DNA of 64,000 nt from Mortierella sp. BCC40632 (lineage: Eukaryota; Mortierellomycota; Mortierellomycetes; Mortierellales; Mortierellaceae), in the NCBI GenBank assembly GCA_011634665.1, contig WAEK01000003.1, positions 1 through 64,000 on the forward strand, read 5' to 3'. The notes beneath the pieces were generated by a model, which saw only the letters and a list, made by a program, of their open reading frames with translations, did not search any database and was not told the origin of the DNA. Positions 9,985 through 23,277 of the stretch are shown here, piece after piece (the first letter of the stretch is position 1; the number at the start of each line of letters is the position of its first letter). Position numbers and translations under genes: made by a program.

Positions 9985-12900
9985 CTACAACCATTGCAAC
10001 CAAGTGCAATCCATCTGCGCATACTTGAGTGGGTTCGAAGCCTGAGAAATCAAATCCAAGATGGTCTGGTTCGCAGGAATGTTGGTGCCACGACCCTTTT
10101 CTCTTTCAGGTTTACAAGACAAGATCGATGTACGTTTCAACACCTGATCCACGGTTGACGTGACCCTTTCGCCCAAGTTTTGTTCATTCAGAGGCTTCAT
10201 TCCTGCTGTGAACCAGGAAACGAGTTCGTCTCGGATAAAGATACCCAGGTACTGATCAAACTCAAACTCGGGTTCGGACAAGCATCGAGCAATCGACATG
10301 AGTGAGCTGGTGAAGACGCCCTCGACACCCGTTGGTGTGATAAAGTGCTGGATATTGGGTGTGAATCGGAAGGGAACGGGTTCCGAGTTGGAGAAGGTAG
10401 TCGTCTGAGGCGAGAACACTAAAGAAGATAAAAAAAAAGAAACAGCTTAAGAGTTAGTTCACTCACACTAAACACATCGATCCATTTTTTTTTTCTTTTT
10501 TTTTTTAAAAAAAAAGCATAAAGAAAAAAAAAATTACCTGGTAACATATCCGAAGTCCAGACATTGCCCGTTTGGAGTGAGATGAACCACTTGGTCGGGA
10601 ATCGATGACCAATGCTCATGATATAAGTCAAGAAAGTCACCGAGGCCATCTGTGCCGTAAACTGCTTTCGAATCATCCACAAATCCGTATACGATTTCAT
10701 ATTACGCATCATGAAATCAGACAAGATCGTCTCGGGGATCATCTTGGAAGCAATCTCATCCGCAATCTCCATCTTGAGATTCAACATGTCGGCCTGCTTC
10801 TTGATATCCAATCCTGCCTTGACCTTGGCTGTGTAGTACATAATCGGATCATCCTTGTGGATGCCAATCATGTTACAGTGCTCCTCAAAGATGCCATGCA
10901 GCGAAGCATACGAAGGATCATCCTGGAGGATTCTGATCTGTGGAGCCAATGGAATAATCAATGGAAGGTGGAAGAAGAGGTTGCGTTTCCTGCTCTCCTT
11001 CTTGCGTTCCAGCACACTATTATTCAGGAAATGAAAAAGAAAAAAAAGTCAGGAATCAAAACATATTTGCTTTCAGTACCCCAGCATAGATGAAAAAGAA
11101 AGAGCCTTACCCATTCAGAATGCGGAAGAGTTGCATGACCCGCTCCTCTCGACGACCTTGTCTCGAGGCTGGTTGTTGCACGATAAATGGATGAACACTT
11201 CCATCATGTCCACGGATCGTCAATCGTCGCGTGCAGTTCATGGGTCCCCGAAGCAACTCTACTTCCGATTCGAATCGATCAATCCTCACGAAATCATTGC
11301 TATTGTCCTTCAGTAACAGGTACTGTCCAGGGACCTCCACGTCATCAAACTTTTGATGTTGGAATTCTGCTAGATAATGACTCCAGTTCTCGAGCTGTTG
11401 GCGTCTTGGCTTGCTGTCCAGAATATCTTCAAACTTGTCTCTCCATTGCTGAAGTCGGGTCACAAACTGACTCAACGTTGGCTTGTTCTCGATAAAGTCA
11501 TGGACAAAGGCTGCCTTGACCTGAGGCTGGAACAGATTCTCCGAGAATCTGGCCAGGTTGGCCTCGGTCACTGCCGAAAGTTGCTCGCTTTCATTGTTCA
11601 GGATCAAGCGCTGGAACAATTGCTATAGGGATTGAATTCCAAAGGAAGGGGGGGAGTGTTAGTTGAATGGGTAGAATATAGAGAGCATCCCAAGAAACCA
11701 ACAATGCCACAAAGAATAATAATAAAAAAGAGCAATGCTTACCTGGAAACTGTCAGTCAAGAGTGCGACAATCAGACGATACATATCTTCTTCAGGCGAA
11801 GGCTTCAACCGCTGCTGAATCTGGTCCACCATCGATTCCATCGAAAGTGCAAGTAGAGGGAAGGCCGTCTTGAGAATGTTCATGATATCATCCACATGCT
11901 CCCATGGCTTTCGCATGGGCGCTGCTCCCGTTGCATTCATGACCACATTCGGGTATTGAGCCATCAATTGATTCAACTTGGCCTGGAACTGTGCATGCGC
12001 CGCTGCTTGTGTTTGGACATTGGCTGCTGCCTGTGCATGAAGCTGTGCCTGCGCCTGAACTTGTGCATGTGCATGCTGAAGCTGCTGGGTCAGTTGCGCC
12101 TGTTGTTGAGCATTGGGTTGCTGTTGTGCCTGTTGCTGTGCCTGTTGCTGCGCTTGTTGCTGTTGAATCAAGCTCTGAAGAGCAGCTTGAGCATGAGCAA
12201 GGGCCTGAACTTGCAACTGAAGCTGAGCTTGTGCTTGGGCCAGACTCTGAGCAGTCAATTGCACCTGGCCTTGACCCTGCAAGATCTGAGCCTGGACCTG
12301 TTGTTGCGCTTGCTGGACCTGTTGTGCCTGTTGTGCCTGCTGTCCTTGTGGCAGGGCGGCAGAAGCTTGCAGACCCTGGGTCGTTGTCTGTCCTGTAGGA
12401 GTTTGTGGTCTCTCCTGTTGTTGAGACGCCGTTTGAGCACTCGGCGTGCTAGGCGCCACAGGCGACTGTGGATTTGTTGCTGGGGCGGCCGAAGGGGTAG
12501 CGCTAGTCGCTGGGCTTGCATCAGGTGCAGATGTTTGAGCAGTTGGGGTAGTCGTGGAGGTGGCTCCTTGAGCTGCTGGTGTAGCAGAGGCAGAGGCCGC
12601 CGGTGTGGTAGGGGTCGCTGGCGTGTTTACGGAAGAGGATCCGCCAGACTGAGCAGGTGTCTGCTGAGTCTGCGCGGTAGGTGTCGTCGGTTGTTGTGTC
12701 TGACCCTGTTGGGTAGATGTAGCAGTGGCAGGCTGCTGACCTTGTTGCTGTTGTGCTTGCTGTGCCTGTTGCTGAGCTTGTTGTTGGGCTTGTTGCTGAG
12801 CCTGTTGCTGAGCCTGTTGACCCTTTCTAATGGGCGCATACTCCTCCTTCAATGTCCTCAGTGAAAAGTGCAGTGCCTATCATGATGCCACCAGAGAGAA

Positions 12901-15900
12901 AAAGTCAGTAACAAGCCCATGATCAAGCGGAGAAGCTATCAAATGAATAATAAAAACAGTGGTTTACCTGGGGATACGTCTTGGCAATCTTCATCAAGAT
13001 CTGGCGTGCATGCTTGGCTTCCTTCATATGCGTCAACGACGAAAGCAGTTGAGGGATAAAGGTGATCCAGTACCAGACAGGAATCTCACCCTTAAAGGCC
13101 TCAAAAGCACGGTACACAGTTCCCTGACTATCGTCCTGAGTCATGAGCCATTGGATACGGATCAGATGCTTCCTTGACTTGGAACTCTTGTAAATGCCAG
13201 CCGCCTGGAGGTAACAGCTCACAGCATGGCTCGCCAAAGTGATGTCCTTAGGCTTCTCCTTAAACTGCTGATCGTTGTAGTTGCCCCAAGCTGCCCAAGC
13301 CTTGGCCAGACCAAGATCAATCTGGACTGCATTGACAAACGCCATGTTGGCCTCCTCATGCAACGATAACTTGGCCAGGAACATACCCTTCATCGTGAAG
13401 AATTCGGCCTTTTGACTGGGGCTGAAATACATCAAGTTGGTGTTGTTGATCACCTCCAATCCCGTCGTCAACTCGTTCTCGTTTTGGAAATGACACTTGG
13501 CTTGCTCTCGAAGCTTTAAGAACGCCTCCTGGATCTCAATGTTGGGGAGAGTGTAGATCTTGGTGAGCTGACTGATACACACCTCCGAAAGCTGATGTTT
13601 TCTCGCCACATGCGCGAACCGGTTAATGATCCATGCAGTCTCGTGGTAGCCGCGATAAGCAAAGGAGTTCGAGTTGGATCCTCCGGCACCTGGGGTAACT
13701 GAGGGCAGCTGGTGGATCAATGGGAGGTAAGTCTTGTTGATGGCCGAAAAGATGTGTCCACGCCATGCAACAAGATCACTCCAGACATTGATATCATCCC
13801 ACATATTGGGCAATCGTTCTCTCCACGTCTGAAGCGTTCCCTTCAGCTCCTGACTCTTTGCCTCAAGGTTCACGGCCGTGGTGCTGGCAAGGCTCGAATA
13901 AATCTGACTGGCCTCAGTCAACTCGACAAACTGTTGGAAGACCTGCAAGAGTGGGACATGAGTCTGGGACACAATCTCGGGCAAGGTGTGCCACTTCCAC
14001 AACGACAACTGTACACCTTCCTCGCACAATTTCACAAACTCGCTCGTGTTTGTTTCCCCAGTCTGTCCTGCCTGATTGGCCTTGATCAAAGCTAAGAAAG
14101 CCTCATAGACTTTGCGTCTCGGTGTTGCGGGTTCGGCGATCGAGTACACGAGTTGTTCGATGGTCTCTCTGTCTGTAGTCCAGTCCGAGAGACGCCAGCT
14201 TGATTCCAGCTGCAACTCTGTGTTGTTCTCGTGCTTGGAAAGATCCAAAAGGATATCCCAGCTCTGAAGTTTCTGGGTGCAGGTGATCCAATGATCCTCC
14301 CACAACGAGTATTCAGACTCAGTAAACTGAAGAGCTCCTGTTCTTGCCTTGTTGACCGCATTCTCGTACATGACTTGTGCCTGCTGCCACATTCCATTCT
14401 GTTCATAGGAAATGGCTGCGTTGGTCTCTGAATAGAGGCATCTACGTCTCCAGAGTCCATAAAACATGTCTTCTTCTCCCAGAGTCATGTAAAGTTCTGC
14501 AAGTGCGTCCAAGGTACTGTTCCTCAGTTTCTCTTCATCCTTGATACCTCCCAGATCATTGGGTTTGCCATCTGGTATCGAGTTTTGAAGAAGGTGGGTC
14601 GCCACGTGCCATGCACAAAACCGTTTACCAAGGAATTTGACAAGGTGTGGGGGTAACCGGATTGCAGGCGCACATTTTGAAATACCCTCGAGGAGAGCCT
14701 GGATAACATTGGGTCGAGCATCCATCTGCTTGTTGTGATACTCCTTGGCCAAGAGTGGGATCAAGATCTTGGTCAACTCTTGCTTCTCTTTGGTCGACGT
14801 GGCAGACCAGTACAATGGGAAGAGATCCACCCAGAGTCGGTGAGTCACGTTAACGTCCAAGTGTTGAAGTTGCTTCAAGGGTAGGATAACATCGTTGGTA
14901 CCCAACTGGTTGATCTGAGAGAGGAACTCACGATGCTTGATAATGAACTCTGTCAACTCTTGAGGAGTCTTTGCTTGCCCTGGCTCTTCCTTCATCGTTA
15001 CATCCTCTTTATCAGTAGCGCTTTCGGGCTCCTTCTTTACGTCCTGATCCATTGCAACGTCATCCTCAGCATTGGCTTCCTTTACAGGGTCATCCTCCTT
15101 TTCTTTTTCCTTCTCCTTTTCCTTCTCCTCCTTTTCCTTTTCCTTCTCTTTCTCTTTCTCCTTCTCTTTCTTGACAGCATAGGCAACTCCGACTCTCGTG
15201 ATGGGCTTTGTTTGCATTCCATCCGACGACAAGGTAAGGACTCTGGACTTGATGACAACTCCAAACAAGATGTCAAGCGCCTGCTGAAGCCAGTACTGAC
15301 CACCAAGGTATTCCCAAGACTGTCCTCCCAGGACATAGGTCAGTCGAGTGTACAGGGATCTTCCAATGCTCCTATCAAAGATTTCTGCAAACTGGTTCCG
15401 GATCTTTGGATTGTCACTTCGGGTACCCATCAAGAACGCTTGCTCGAGTCGGACAGTCAGCTCGGATCGAGCAAAGCTGGGGTCATTGTAGATGGTCACC
15501 ACTAGGTCCAAAAAGTCTTCCACCAATTTCTTGTCCCCTCGGGTCTCGAGGCACATCATCTTGACCATCAGACTCGCTTTTTCCTTGATCGTTGGGAAGG
15601 TCTCAGTCTTTCCTGTCACCCATTCAGCAGCCATGTCCAAGATCGCTCTCGAGAGTTCAATATCGGTCGACTTTTCAATCAACTGGATCAATGAAGTCAG
15701 GTACCATCGGCGTTGGTCCCCCAAATGAGAAATCCTCAACTTGATCAACCGAAGAGCAGTGATCAACAGACTAGTGGGCGAGTCTGGGCCTGTGGGTTGA
15801 TTGGCGGCAGGTTTTTCTGGGGGTGCGATATGATCCTTTGTCAGCTTGCTTACAACCTTCATCACGCCAGGCACAAAAGCATCAATCGCATCCTGACGAT

Positions 15901-18900
15901 GCTGGCTTGACGACTGAATCAACATGAGCACTGAATACAGGTTGGTGAGGTTCTGCAGACCGTCCGTGATGACGGTGTCGATCGTCGAGATAAACTGGGT
16001 AACTTCCTGTGGAAGTGAGCTCGCTTCAGTGGTTGATTCGGAGATATGAGTGTAAATCAAGTCCATGATCGGCTGCAGGTTGGTGACAATACGAGGGTTA
16101 TCCGACATCAAACACTTTTCCAGCAATCGGGAGAGGTGATGGATGTTGCTCATGAACCATGGCCCGGGTTTGTTCGCCAAGATGACACGGAGCACCTCCA
16201 AAGAATTGCACGCTGCCACATGATTCGCCTCGGTCAACTCTTGAGGCAAAAGTGTTCGTTCAAAGAACTGAAGTTTCACGTTGACTTCGGGCCAGTAATC
16301 ATTGCTCAAGAACTCTTTCAAAAGCTCCACAGCCTTGTAAGGAAGGCCTTTCTTCTGAAGAGATTCGGGGAAGGCACATGCGAACCTAACCAGGAAGCTG
16401 ATGACACTTTCACGAAGACCAAGGTTTGGAGTGTATGACTCAGTGGCTGTCGAGGACTCTCCCTTGGGAGGATCGACATCCATCGCTGCCTTGGTCTCGT
16501 TGATCCGACGGCGTTCCCAGGTGAGAATCAACTCTGCCAGATTCACAGTCAGCGCTCTGCTCTCGACACCTGCACTCTGAACAAGACCAAGCTTGGACAA
16601 CGTCGTCACGATCTGAGGCAAAAAGTGCTCTCGACTCTCATAAAAGAGATCTGGATGGCGAACAAGAAGCTGATATACATTCACCAACTGAGATCCGCTG
16701 TGACCATCTTCGACCAGCACACGTTGAGTCCAGCGTGCCCAAGTTGGATTCCTAGGAGAATCGGCATTCATGACGATTCGCTTGGGAAGGACTGGCGCGA
16801 CAATGTCCAAGGCTTGTTTCACAAGTGCCCTTGCCTCATTCTGATGAGCCCTCAAGAGTGCGACGTAGATCTGGATGATGATCTTGGAAGGGGTATCATA
16901 CGCGGCAATAAACCGAGCAATCAACACATAGGCGGCCTGTTTACCCGTAATATCATCAATCTTGAGGTAATTCCAGCCAAAGATAATAATGTCCTTTCGA
17001 GCATCGGCAATCAGGTCGGACGCGAACTGAAGGATAAGTGAGGTCATCTGCAAAAGTTCAATCTTGAGAGCGTCATCTGTGTACTGGTTGTCTTCCGAGT
17101 TTTCGCTCAACAGGGGTTGCCAGATCTTGGAATGAATCTCAGTGATCATTTCCTGGTTGATGACCGACTTGTAATAGGATCCACGAGTAAAGGCAACCAA
17201 CAACATTGGGTTGATGATGACTCGGAGCGACTGCATCTTTACACCTTGAGACACCTCACGGTTCTGAAACATGTTCAAAAAGTGATGGAGAATGTCCTGC
17301 TTCCGTTTGGCGGTTGCCTTGATGGCAATCTCTTCGATATAGAACATCTTGAGGAAGCTGAAATCGATCACCGTCTCGTGTGTAAAGATACTGACCATCT
17401 CGAAAATGAGCTCAATATCATCAGGGTTGTGCTTCAGATACAGGATAAACAACTCGACAAGGTGCTGTGATTCTCTCAACCTCGCCAAAGACAGTGTGTC
17501 CTCATTTTGAAGTCGCTCAATACGTCCAGGCGCTCTCCAGAGAGCCACGAGCGCATCTAGAACTGATCGGTTTGTATGGATAAAATCGGGCTTGAACTTG
17601 GAGATGGCTTGAGTGATAGAAAGCCCATGGAACTGAACTGCAGGGTCCGACTCGACTGCAAATGTCTTTGAAATGAGTTTTTGGGGGTTACGAACCAGCT
17701 CCATCCGAAGGGGCTCCGCAAACTCTGTCAAGAGTAGATCAACAAACAATCGGCTATGGCGCTCCTGAGTCAGACGGTCCAAAAAGTAATCAACCGCTTC
17801 ATCACTGTATCGGTTCAAGAACTTGAGCAACGAATGACGGAAAGGGCTCGACATGGATCGTCTCAAATGACCCTCCATCTCCAACACGACTGTCACCAAC
17901 TCATCCAAGAAAATATTGGCCGTCTGTGGAAGAAGACAGAACACGTTCAAAATGCCAACGATAATCCGAATGTCTTGATTCTCACTCAGGGGCTTTCCTG
18001 CACACTCCCTCAACATGGATGGCTCAGCCCATTGTCGGAGATGATCCAAGAGTTTCTTTCCAATCTCGACCTTGAAGTAATTGGTCAGCAATTCCAGTAG
18101 TCGCGCAAGACCCTCCAGTCCTGCTACCGTCAGACGCTTGTAGTCCGAGAGGTTCATCAGAATAGGTCGAAGTCCTGCTTGAAGAAGGTCTCGTGGGAGT
18201 TTGTGCTGTTGGGCCAACACCTGCTTCAGACCCTTGTTCGCCACCTCCACCACTTCAGAGGATTTACTGTAGAGAGACTTGAAAAAGACCGAGATGATGC
18301 GTTGACGGGTCGTACTCTGCTTGGGAGTGCAAAAGTCATTGCAGGCCATGGCAGCGGAAAGCAACTTGATGCAAACGATCCGAAGGTTGATCAGAGATGA
18401 AGCATTCTTGTACTGGGACGTCCTTGGCACTAGAGCCTGATCCTCAGCATCGGCGAGGGCTAAAGCCTCGTGCAAAAGTCGGACAAGTTCTTCATTAAAC
18501 TCTAGGAATGGTGGGCGGAGCGAGAGACAGAAGGTAATGGCATCGATATGTCCAATCTGCATTGCAAATGGAAGCGCGCGCAGGGGTTTGGCAAAGATTG
18601 GCTGCAACAGACGTTCACGGACGGGGGCAAGGAGTTCTGTCACGTCATTTCCTGTTAGGTCAGCTAGCAACTGGAAGGATGACTGAATAGTCTCGCGCAC
18701 TGAGCTGTTGGAGTTGGAGAGCTCCGAAATCAGTAGGCCAATCAGGCTGTTGAACTTGTTCTGGCGATCGACTGATTCAACATTCTCCTCGGGTCGGTTG
18801 CAGACCTTAAGAACATGCGAGAGCGTCTGGGTTGCATCCTCAACGTTACCAGTGGCAAGCTCGGGAGACATGTCCTTCAGGATATAGAGCAGAGCCTTGA

Positions 18901-21014
18901 CAAATTCTAGTTCATGATCCAACATCCATTTGGCTCCCATGTCCAGCTGTGAGCACATAATGGAGATTCCATGGCATCCACCACTCTTTCTGTACCACTC
19001 TTGCTTGTAACAGCTTGAAGAGAACCGGGTGGCAAACAGATGGAACACTGGCAGTTGGAAGAGAACATCCCTGCTGGAGGTGATAGTGGTGCAAGTCTCG
19101 TGGAGGATCTTGAGTGCTGACTCGGCCAGTTTACGCAACGACTGGTTCTCTGAAGTCATGATCTCGACCACAGCATCCACAAAAATATTGGTATCCAGAT
19201 GGTGCTGGCCCTTGATGTGGTGAACATCAAATGTCAGAGATTTAGACTCTTTAAAGTCCAGAGCCTCGCCAATCTGCAACAAAGCAAAATGGTGAATCAG
19301 TCCCTGAAGGAATGGCCATGCATCGTCCTTTAGCTCATCGACCGATGCTGCCATGAATAGAGAACGTAACACCAAGCTCAAGGATCGCTCCTGAGCGAGT
19401 TTCTTTCCTGCTGGCGGTGACCTTGCAGAGTGAGGCCTCTTGGTGTCAAACTTTTTCAGGTTACCACTCTCCCTGTCTACATCCATCGCTGATGCTGCAA
19501 CATTGTTTCTCACTGTTGGTTCCTGGTTTGTAAAGATGGCAATACGCTTCTGAATCTGTTCGTCAAGATTGTCAGGGCCTAACGAAGTGTCGACCAACAA
19601 GGGCACACATCCCTTCAAAAACTTGTAAGCATGCTCCCTGTAAAAGATGTTGGCATTGGAATCTTCAATCGTTTGAGCCGCAAGTGCAAGGGTCGCGTCG
19701 AGTGGGAGAGCATGTGGCTTCAGGGTCGGGTCAAAGTAGATTTTGACGTCAACGCCAATATCCGCAGGAGAGTGATGCTGGAGCTTGGGTGGGTATTTGA
19801 GCATCCTGCGGTTCCGGCCGCCAAGTTTTCCAAGGATTCGCATTGCTGCATGGCTGTGGACTGGGCTGTATGGCAATGGCTTCAAATGTTTCCAGAGGGC
19901 GTTCATAAGGTCGATGATGACTGGTGCCATAATAGGATCAAGGAACTCTTGTGTAAGATTGTCAATGCAAAGCTCGAGCGTTCGGAGACCTTGACTAACA
20001 AGCTCTGGGCTCGCCTGCAAAGCCAACACAAGGGGATTCATGAGGTAGTTGAGGTACGGGAGCAGGACACTCAGTCGTACAGGTACTGTCAGGCAGAGCT
20101 CAACAAAGAGTTCACGCATATGCTGCTTGTTCGCTAATGCCAAGAGGCCATTCAATCCCTCGAGAAGGACCTGAAGTAAAGGCTTGACCTCGTTATAAAG
20201 CAACTCGAATCGTCCTCCTCCAATGCTTCTGAATAGAGATCTGAGAAGGATAAAATAGTTGATGGGCTCCTTTGCCTTTGTCGAGTACTTGATCGAGTTC
20301 ATGATGATGTTACCCAGATGAGGTTGGAGAACCGTCTCATTCGCATCGGGGAAGAGAGTCACGGCCATAAAGGCCAGTTTGAAAAGCCGAAGAATGACCG
20401 AAGAGTAGTTTTGGTCTTCGCCTCCAAGCTTGTCGAGGCGATCGACCAAGAAGCGGAATAGGATGCCTGCAAAGTTCTGCGAGACGCTTTCGTTGGCTAG
20501 GAAAAACTGTGGGATTTGCTGAAGGGAACTGTTGTGCAAAGTTTGGTCGAACAAGAAGCCCATCTGTGATGTAAAGACCTCTTGGAAGATAGCTGGATCT
20601 GCGATAGTGAACACAAGAGCAAAGTGCTCAAGTGTTTCCTTTTCTTCCTTTGAGGTCGGTCCCATACGGCCTGTCGATGCGCCCTCCAAGTTTGACTTTT
20701 CATTGCCTTGTTTGGGCACTGAAGGCTGATTCTCGAGATTGTCCAGAGTGTAATAATCAAAGCACTTTAGTCCTTCCTGGAAAAGTCGCGTGAAGATCTC
20801 AGATTGCTCCTGGGTGTAGTCTGGTGTGGTGGAAGTCTTGCCACCGGGAGTTTCGGCCAGATTTTTTGCATTTGTGGTCTCGTTCAAGTTTTTTAGGTTA
20901 ATGAGTACTGTCTTTAGTCCTGCCACCAAGTTTTTGAACAAGAACCGCCCATCTGTCGAATAGAAATAATTTCAATGGAACCTATTTGTTAACACTACCA
21001 TTTTCATTTTTCTT

Positions 21015-21050
<36 letters not shown>

Positions 21051-23277
21051 GGAGTCAATCAATGCTGGTTACCTTTGGCATGATCGACCTGTGATTCTGT
21101 AGAACTTGAGGCAGTATGCATAGATCGAGCCTTTTCGTAATCGAAATCATCCTCGTTATTCGTCTCTTCTCCATTCTTTTTACGTTCCGCCTGCTTCAAG
21201 ATCCCTGGGAATGCCAAATTCAATGCCGCAAACTTGTTGGTAAATGTGTCTAAGATTTTGATCAAGAGGATCTTGCCTAGATGAAATGGAATCAGAGAAA
21301 AAGGAAAGGAAAAGAGGAGGAGGTCAGATTAGTTTCACGCGTTTCAAAAACCTTATATCTCCGTATATATTCTTGACGTGCGTCACAATCATGAATACCT
21401 TCTCCATTGGGAATACGGACAATGCAATCGACCAGATTCAAGAGAAGTTTAGCACACATGGTCTGAATGCTGGATGCAAGGCTGGGATCATGCAGATTCC
21501 TCGAGTAGATGTAGACGGTCTTTGCCAACTGTGCAGGCGTCAATTCAGCACGGACATGATGTACCAGATCCGCCAGCATACTGTATGCCAATGGTCGCAA
21601 AGTCTCGTGTGAAGTCACTCCAGTGCCAACAAGAACCTTCTCGTTCAACAAAATGTCGATCTTTGGCACAAATGCTTGTCGGAAATCAATCGAAAGAATA
21701 TGTCGTGTAGCCACAAGAAGTTCCTTCCTTGTAGCCGCAGCCTCTGGAGGACAATCTCGGAGCAATCGAATTACAAAGTCGGGAATTTGGTTCTGATGGG
21801 GTCGAAGGACATTGGCAGCTCCTCGTAGAATATAAGCCAGGAACGACATTGTCTAATTGAAGGATTTGTGCAATGTGGTGTAAGAAAGCACGAAAACGAC
21901 CAAGAAAAGTAATTAACGAATTTGCCCCGCATAGAGTAGGTGGGAAAGGAAAATTAAAATACCTTGACTTGCGCCACTATGAATTCCGTGTACACTTGTC
22001 GGTTACGGATTGCAGGACTGACACCGACAAAAATTTCTCCGCGCGCGCTCGCTTGCTTCTGTGCCTCTGCTTGTTGACTTGCTTGTAATCCCAGCATCTA
22101 TAAGGGAGGGAGGAGCATCATCAAAACAGAACGGATTAATCATCTGAGTATCCTTATCAAAGATCGTCAAACGTTTCAAAAACTCGGCTGTGAAGGACTT
22201 ACTTGGATGATGAGCGGAACAAAGAGATGTACATTGGGATTGACGTATTGACGGTGTGTTTGGAATAGCAAAACGACAATGATCGGACACTCTGTCAGGA
22301 CTTTGAAACTGAATAAACTCTTGGCAAGAACCTTTGAAGGCTGATCTATTGCCTCTGAAGCTGGTGACACTGGCCGTGGAGAGGTAAATGCTATGGGACC
22401 TCCAGGCTATTCGTAGCCACAATGTTCATCATAGAGGATCCGTGGTTAGCGACTACTGATATGGGCTGTATTGGCAACTCTCTGACGGTTGGAAACGCGC
22501 TGGTTCGGCCTAAAAGAACTTACTGTAGCACCAATTGGAGTTCCTGGATTATCAAAATGATCTTTGACAGTCTGTTCCATGTTCCCGTACATCTCTTTCA
22601 CGATATCCATAAATGGTTGGACTTGGCTTTCCAGAATCTGCTTGTAGGAGCGATGCAGGTCGATGATGGTCTTGAGACAAGTCACAGCGTTGTCCTCGTT
22701 CTCGACCTGGAGAAGGTGCATCAATAGCTTAAGCAGATCGGGTGCATAGGTCCGAAAGGCGTCATTGTGAGGAAACCGATGGAGAATCTCCAGAATAGTG
22801 CTTCGAAGTTTCTAGAGTTGTATAGTTGGCAAGTTAGAAAAGACCGCTGCAGTGCGTTTCGTCTTGAATCACGAGTCTATTGTTTCCAGCGCAAGCAACA
22901 TTATCAAATCAGAGGTCACTCACCTGCTCTGGCGCATTGCTGGCAAAGACAGGTGGTCCGTTTTGAAGGATTTCCGTAAAGACAGGCATTAGGATGGCGA
23001 GGAAGCGAGCATATTCCACCGACTGAAAAATCTCGACCGAGTCCCTCAACTCGGAGGCGATCTTGACCTTGAGCTTGATATCTATTCACATAAGAAAAGT
23101 TAAGAAGAAAGCAGCAAAGATTGGTTGGGAGGATTGAGGTCGAAGAGGATATGTTAGCCTGGGGAAGGGGATCTGATCCGATCGAATGGGCAGAGGCGTT
23201 CACTGAGAGTATTTACCAAGGGCAGGATCAGAGAGTCGTGTGGCAAACACCTCGCAGTTGACGGCTTGGACACCCAT
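9985..23277 (-). CDS. TRA1: Tra1/TRRAP-family pseudokinase of SAGA and NuA4 (4,015 aa)
   Basis: Scaffold protein that binds transcription activators and recruits the SAGA and NuA4 acetyltransferases in the nucleus (family knowledge). Twelve exons join in phase: 23,217-23,277; 22,924-23,081; 22,524-22,811; 22,203-22,406; 21,963-22,097; 21,399-21,852; 21,073-21,276; 12,968-20,952; 11,743-12,876; 11,111-11,622; 10,538-11,016; 9,985-10,418. The protein starts [18 protein letters not shown] and is a HEAT-repeat solenoid for about 2,500 residues, followed by FAT, FRB-like and PIKK regions. Diagnostic strings are [44 protein letters not shown] and [10 protein letters not shown]. The kinase catalytic and metal-binding motifs are absent ([18 protein letters not shown] lies at their position), as expected for this family. 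Length slightly exceeds yeast Tra1 and human TRRAP. Oddities are a Lys/Glu run near residues 2,420-2,450, a Gln/Ala-rich insertion of about 290 residues near 3,184-3,470, and a C-terminus ending WLQWL. Confidence 0.96.
11990..12830 (-). repeat. Gln/Ala-rich low-complexity coding insertion in TRA1 exon 9
   Basis: The minus strand is built of CAG/CAA/GCN codons, giving many QQAQQQAQ repeats, a Ser/Thr/Pro/Ala-rich middle and a second Gln/Ala/His part. It separates YAPIRKG from [18 protein letters not shown], which are close together in yeast Tra1 (FAT to FRB-like junction). The plus strand shows long Leu/Cys-rich frames that are only shadows of this composition. Confidence 0.9.

Noticed and set aside
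11896..12864. 322-aa plus-strand frame rich in Leu, Cys and Arg
   Set aside because: It is the antisense shadow of the Gln/Ala-rich TRA1 exon 9, which is supported by frame, splice sites and family conservation.
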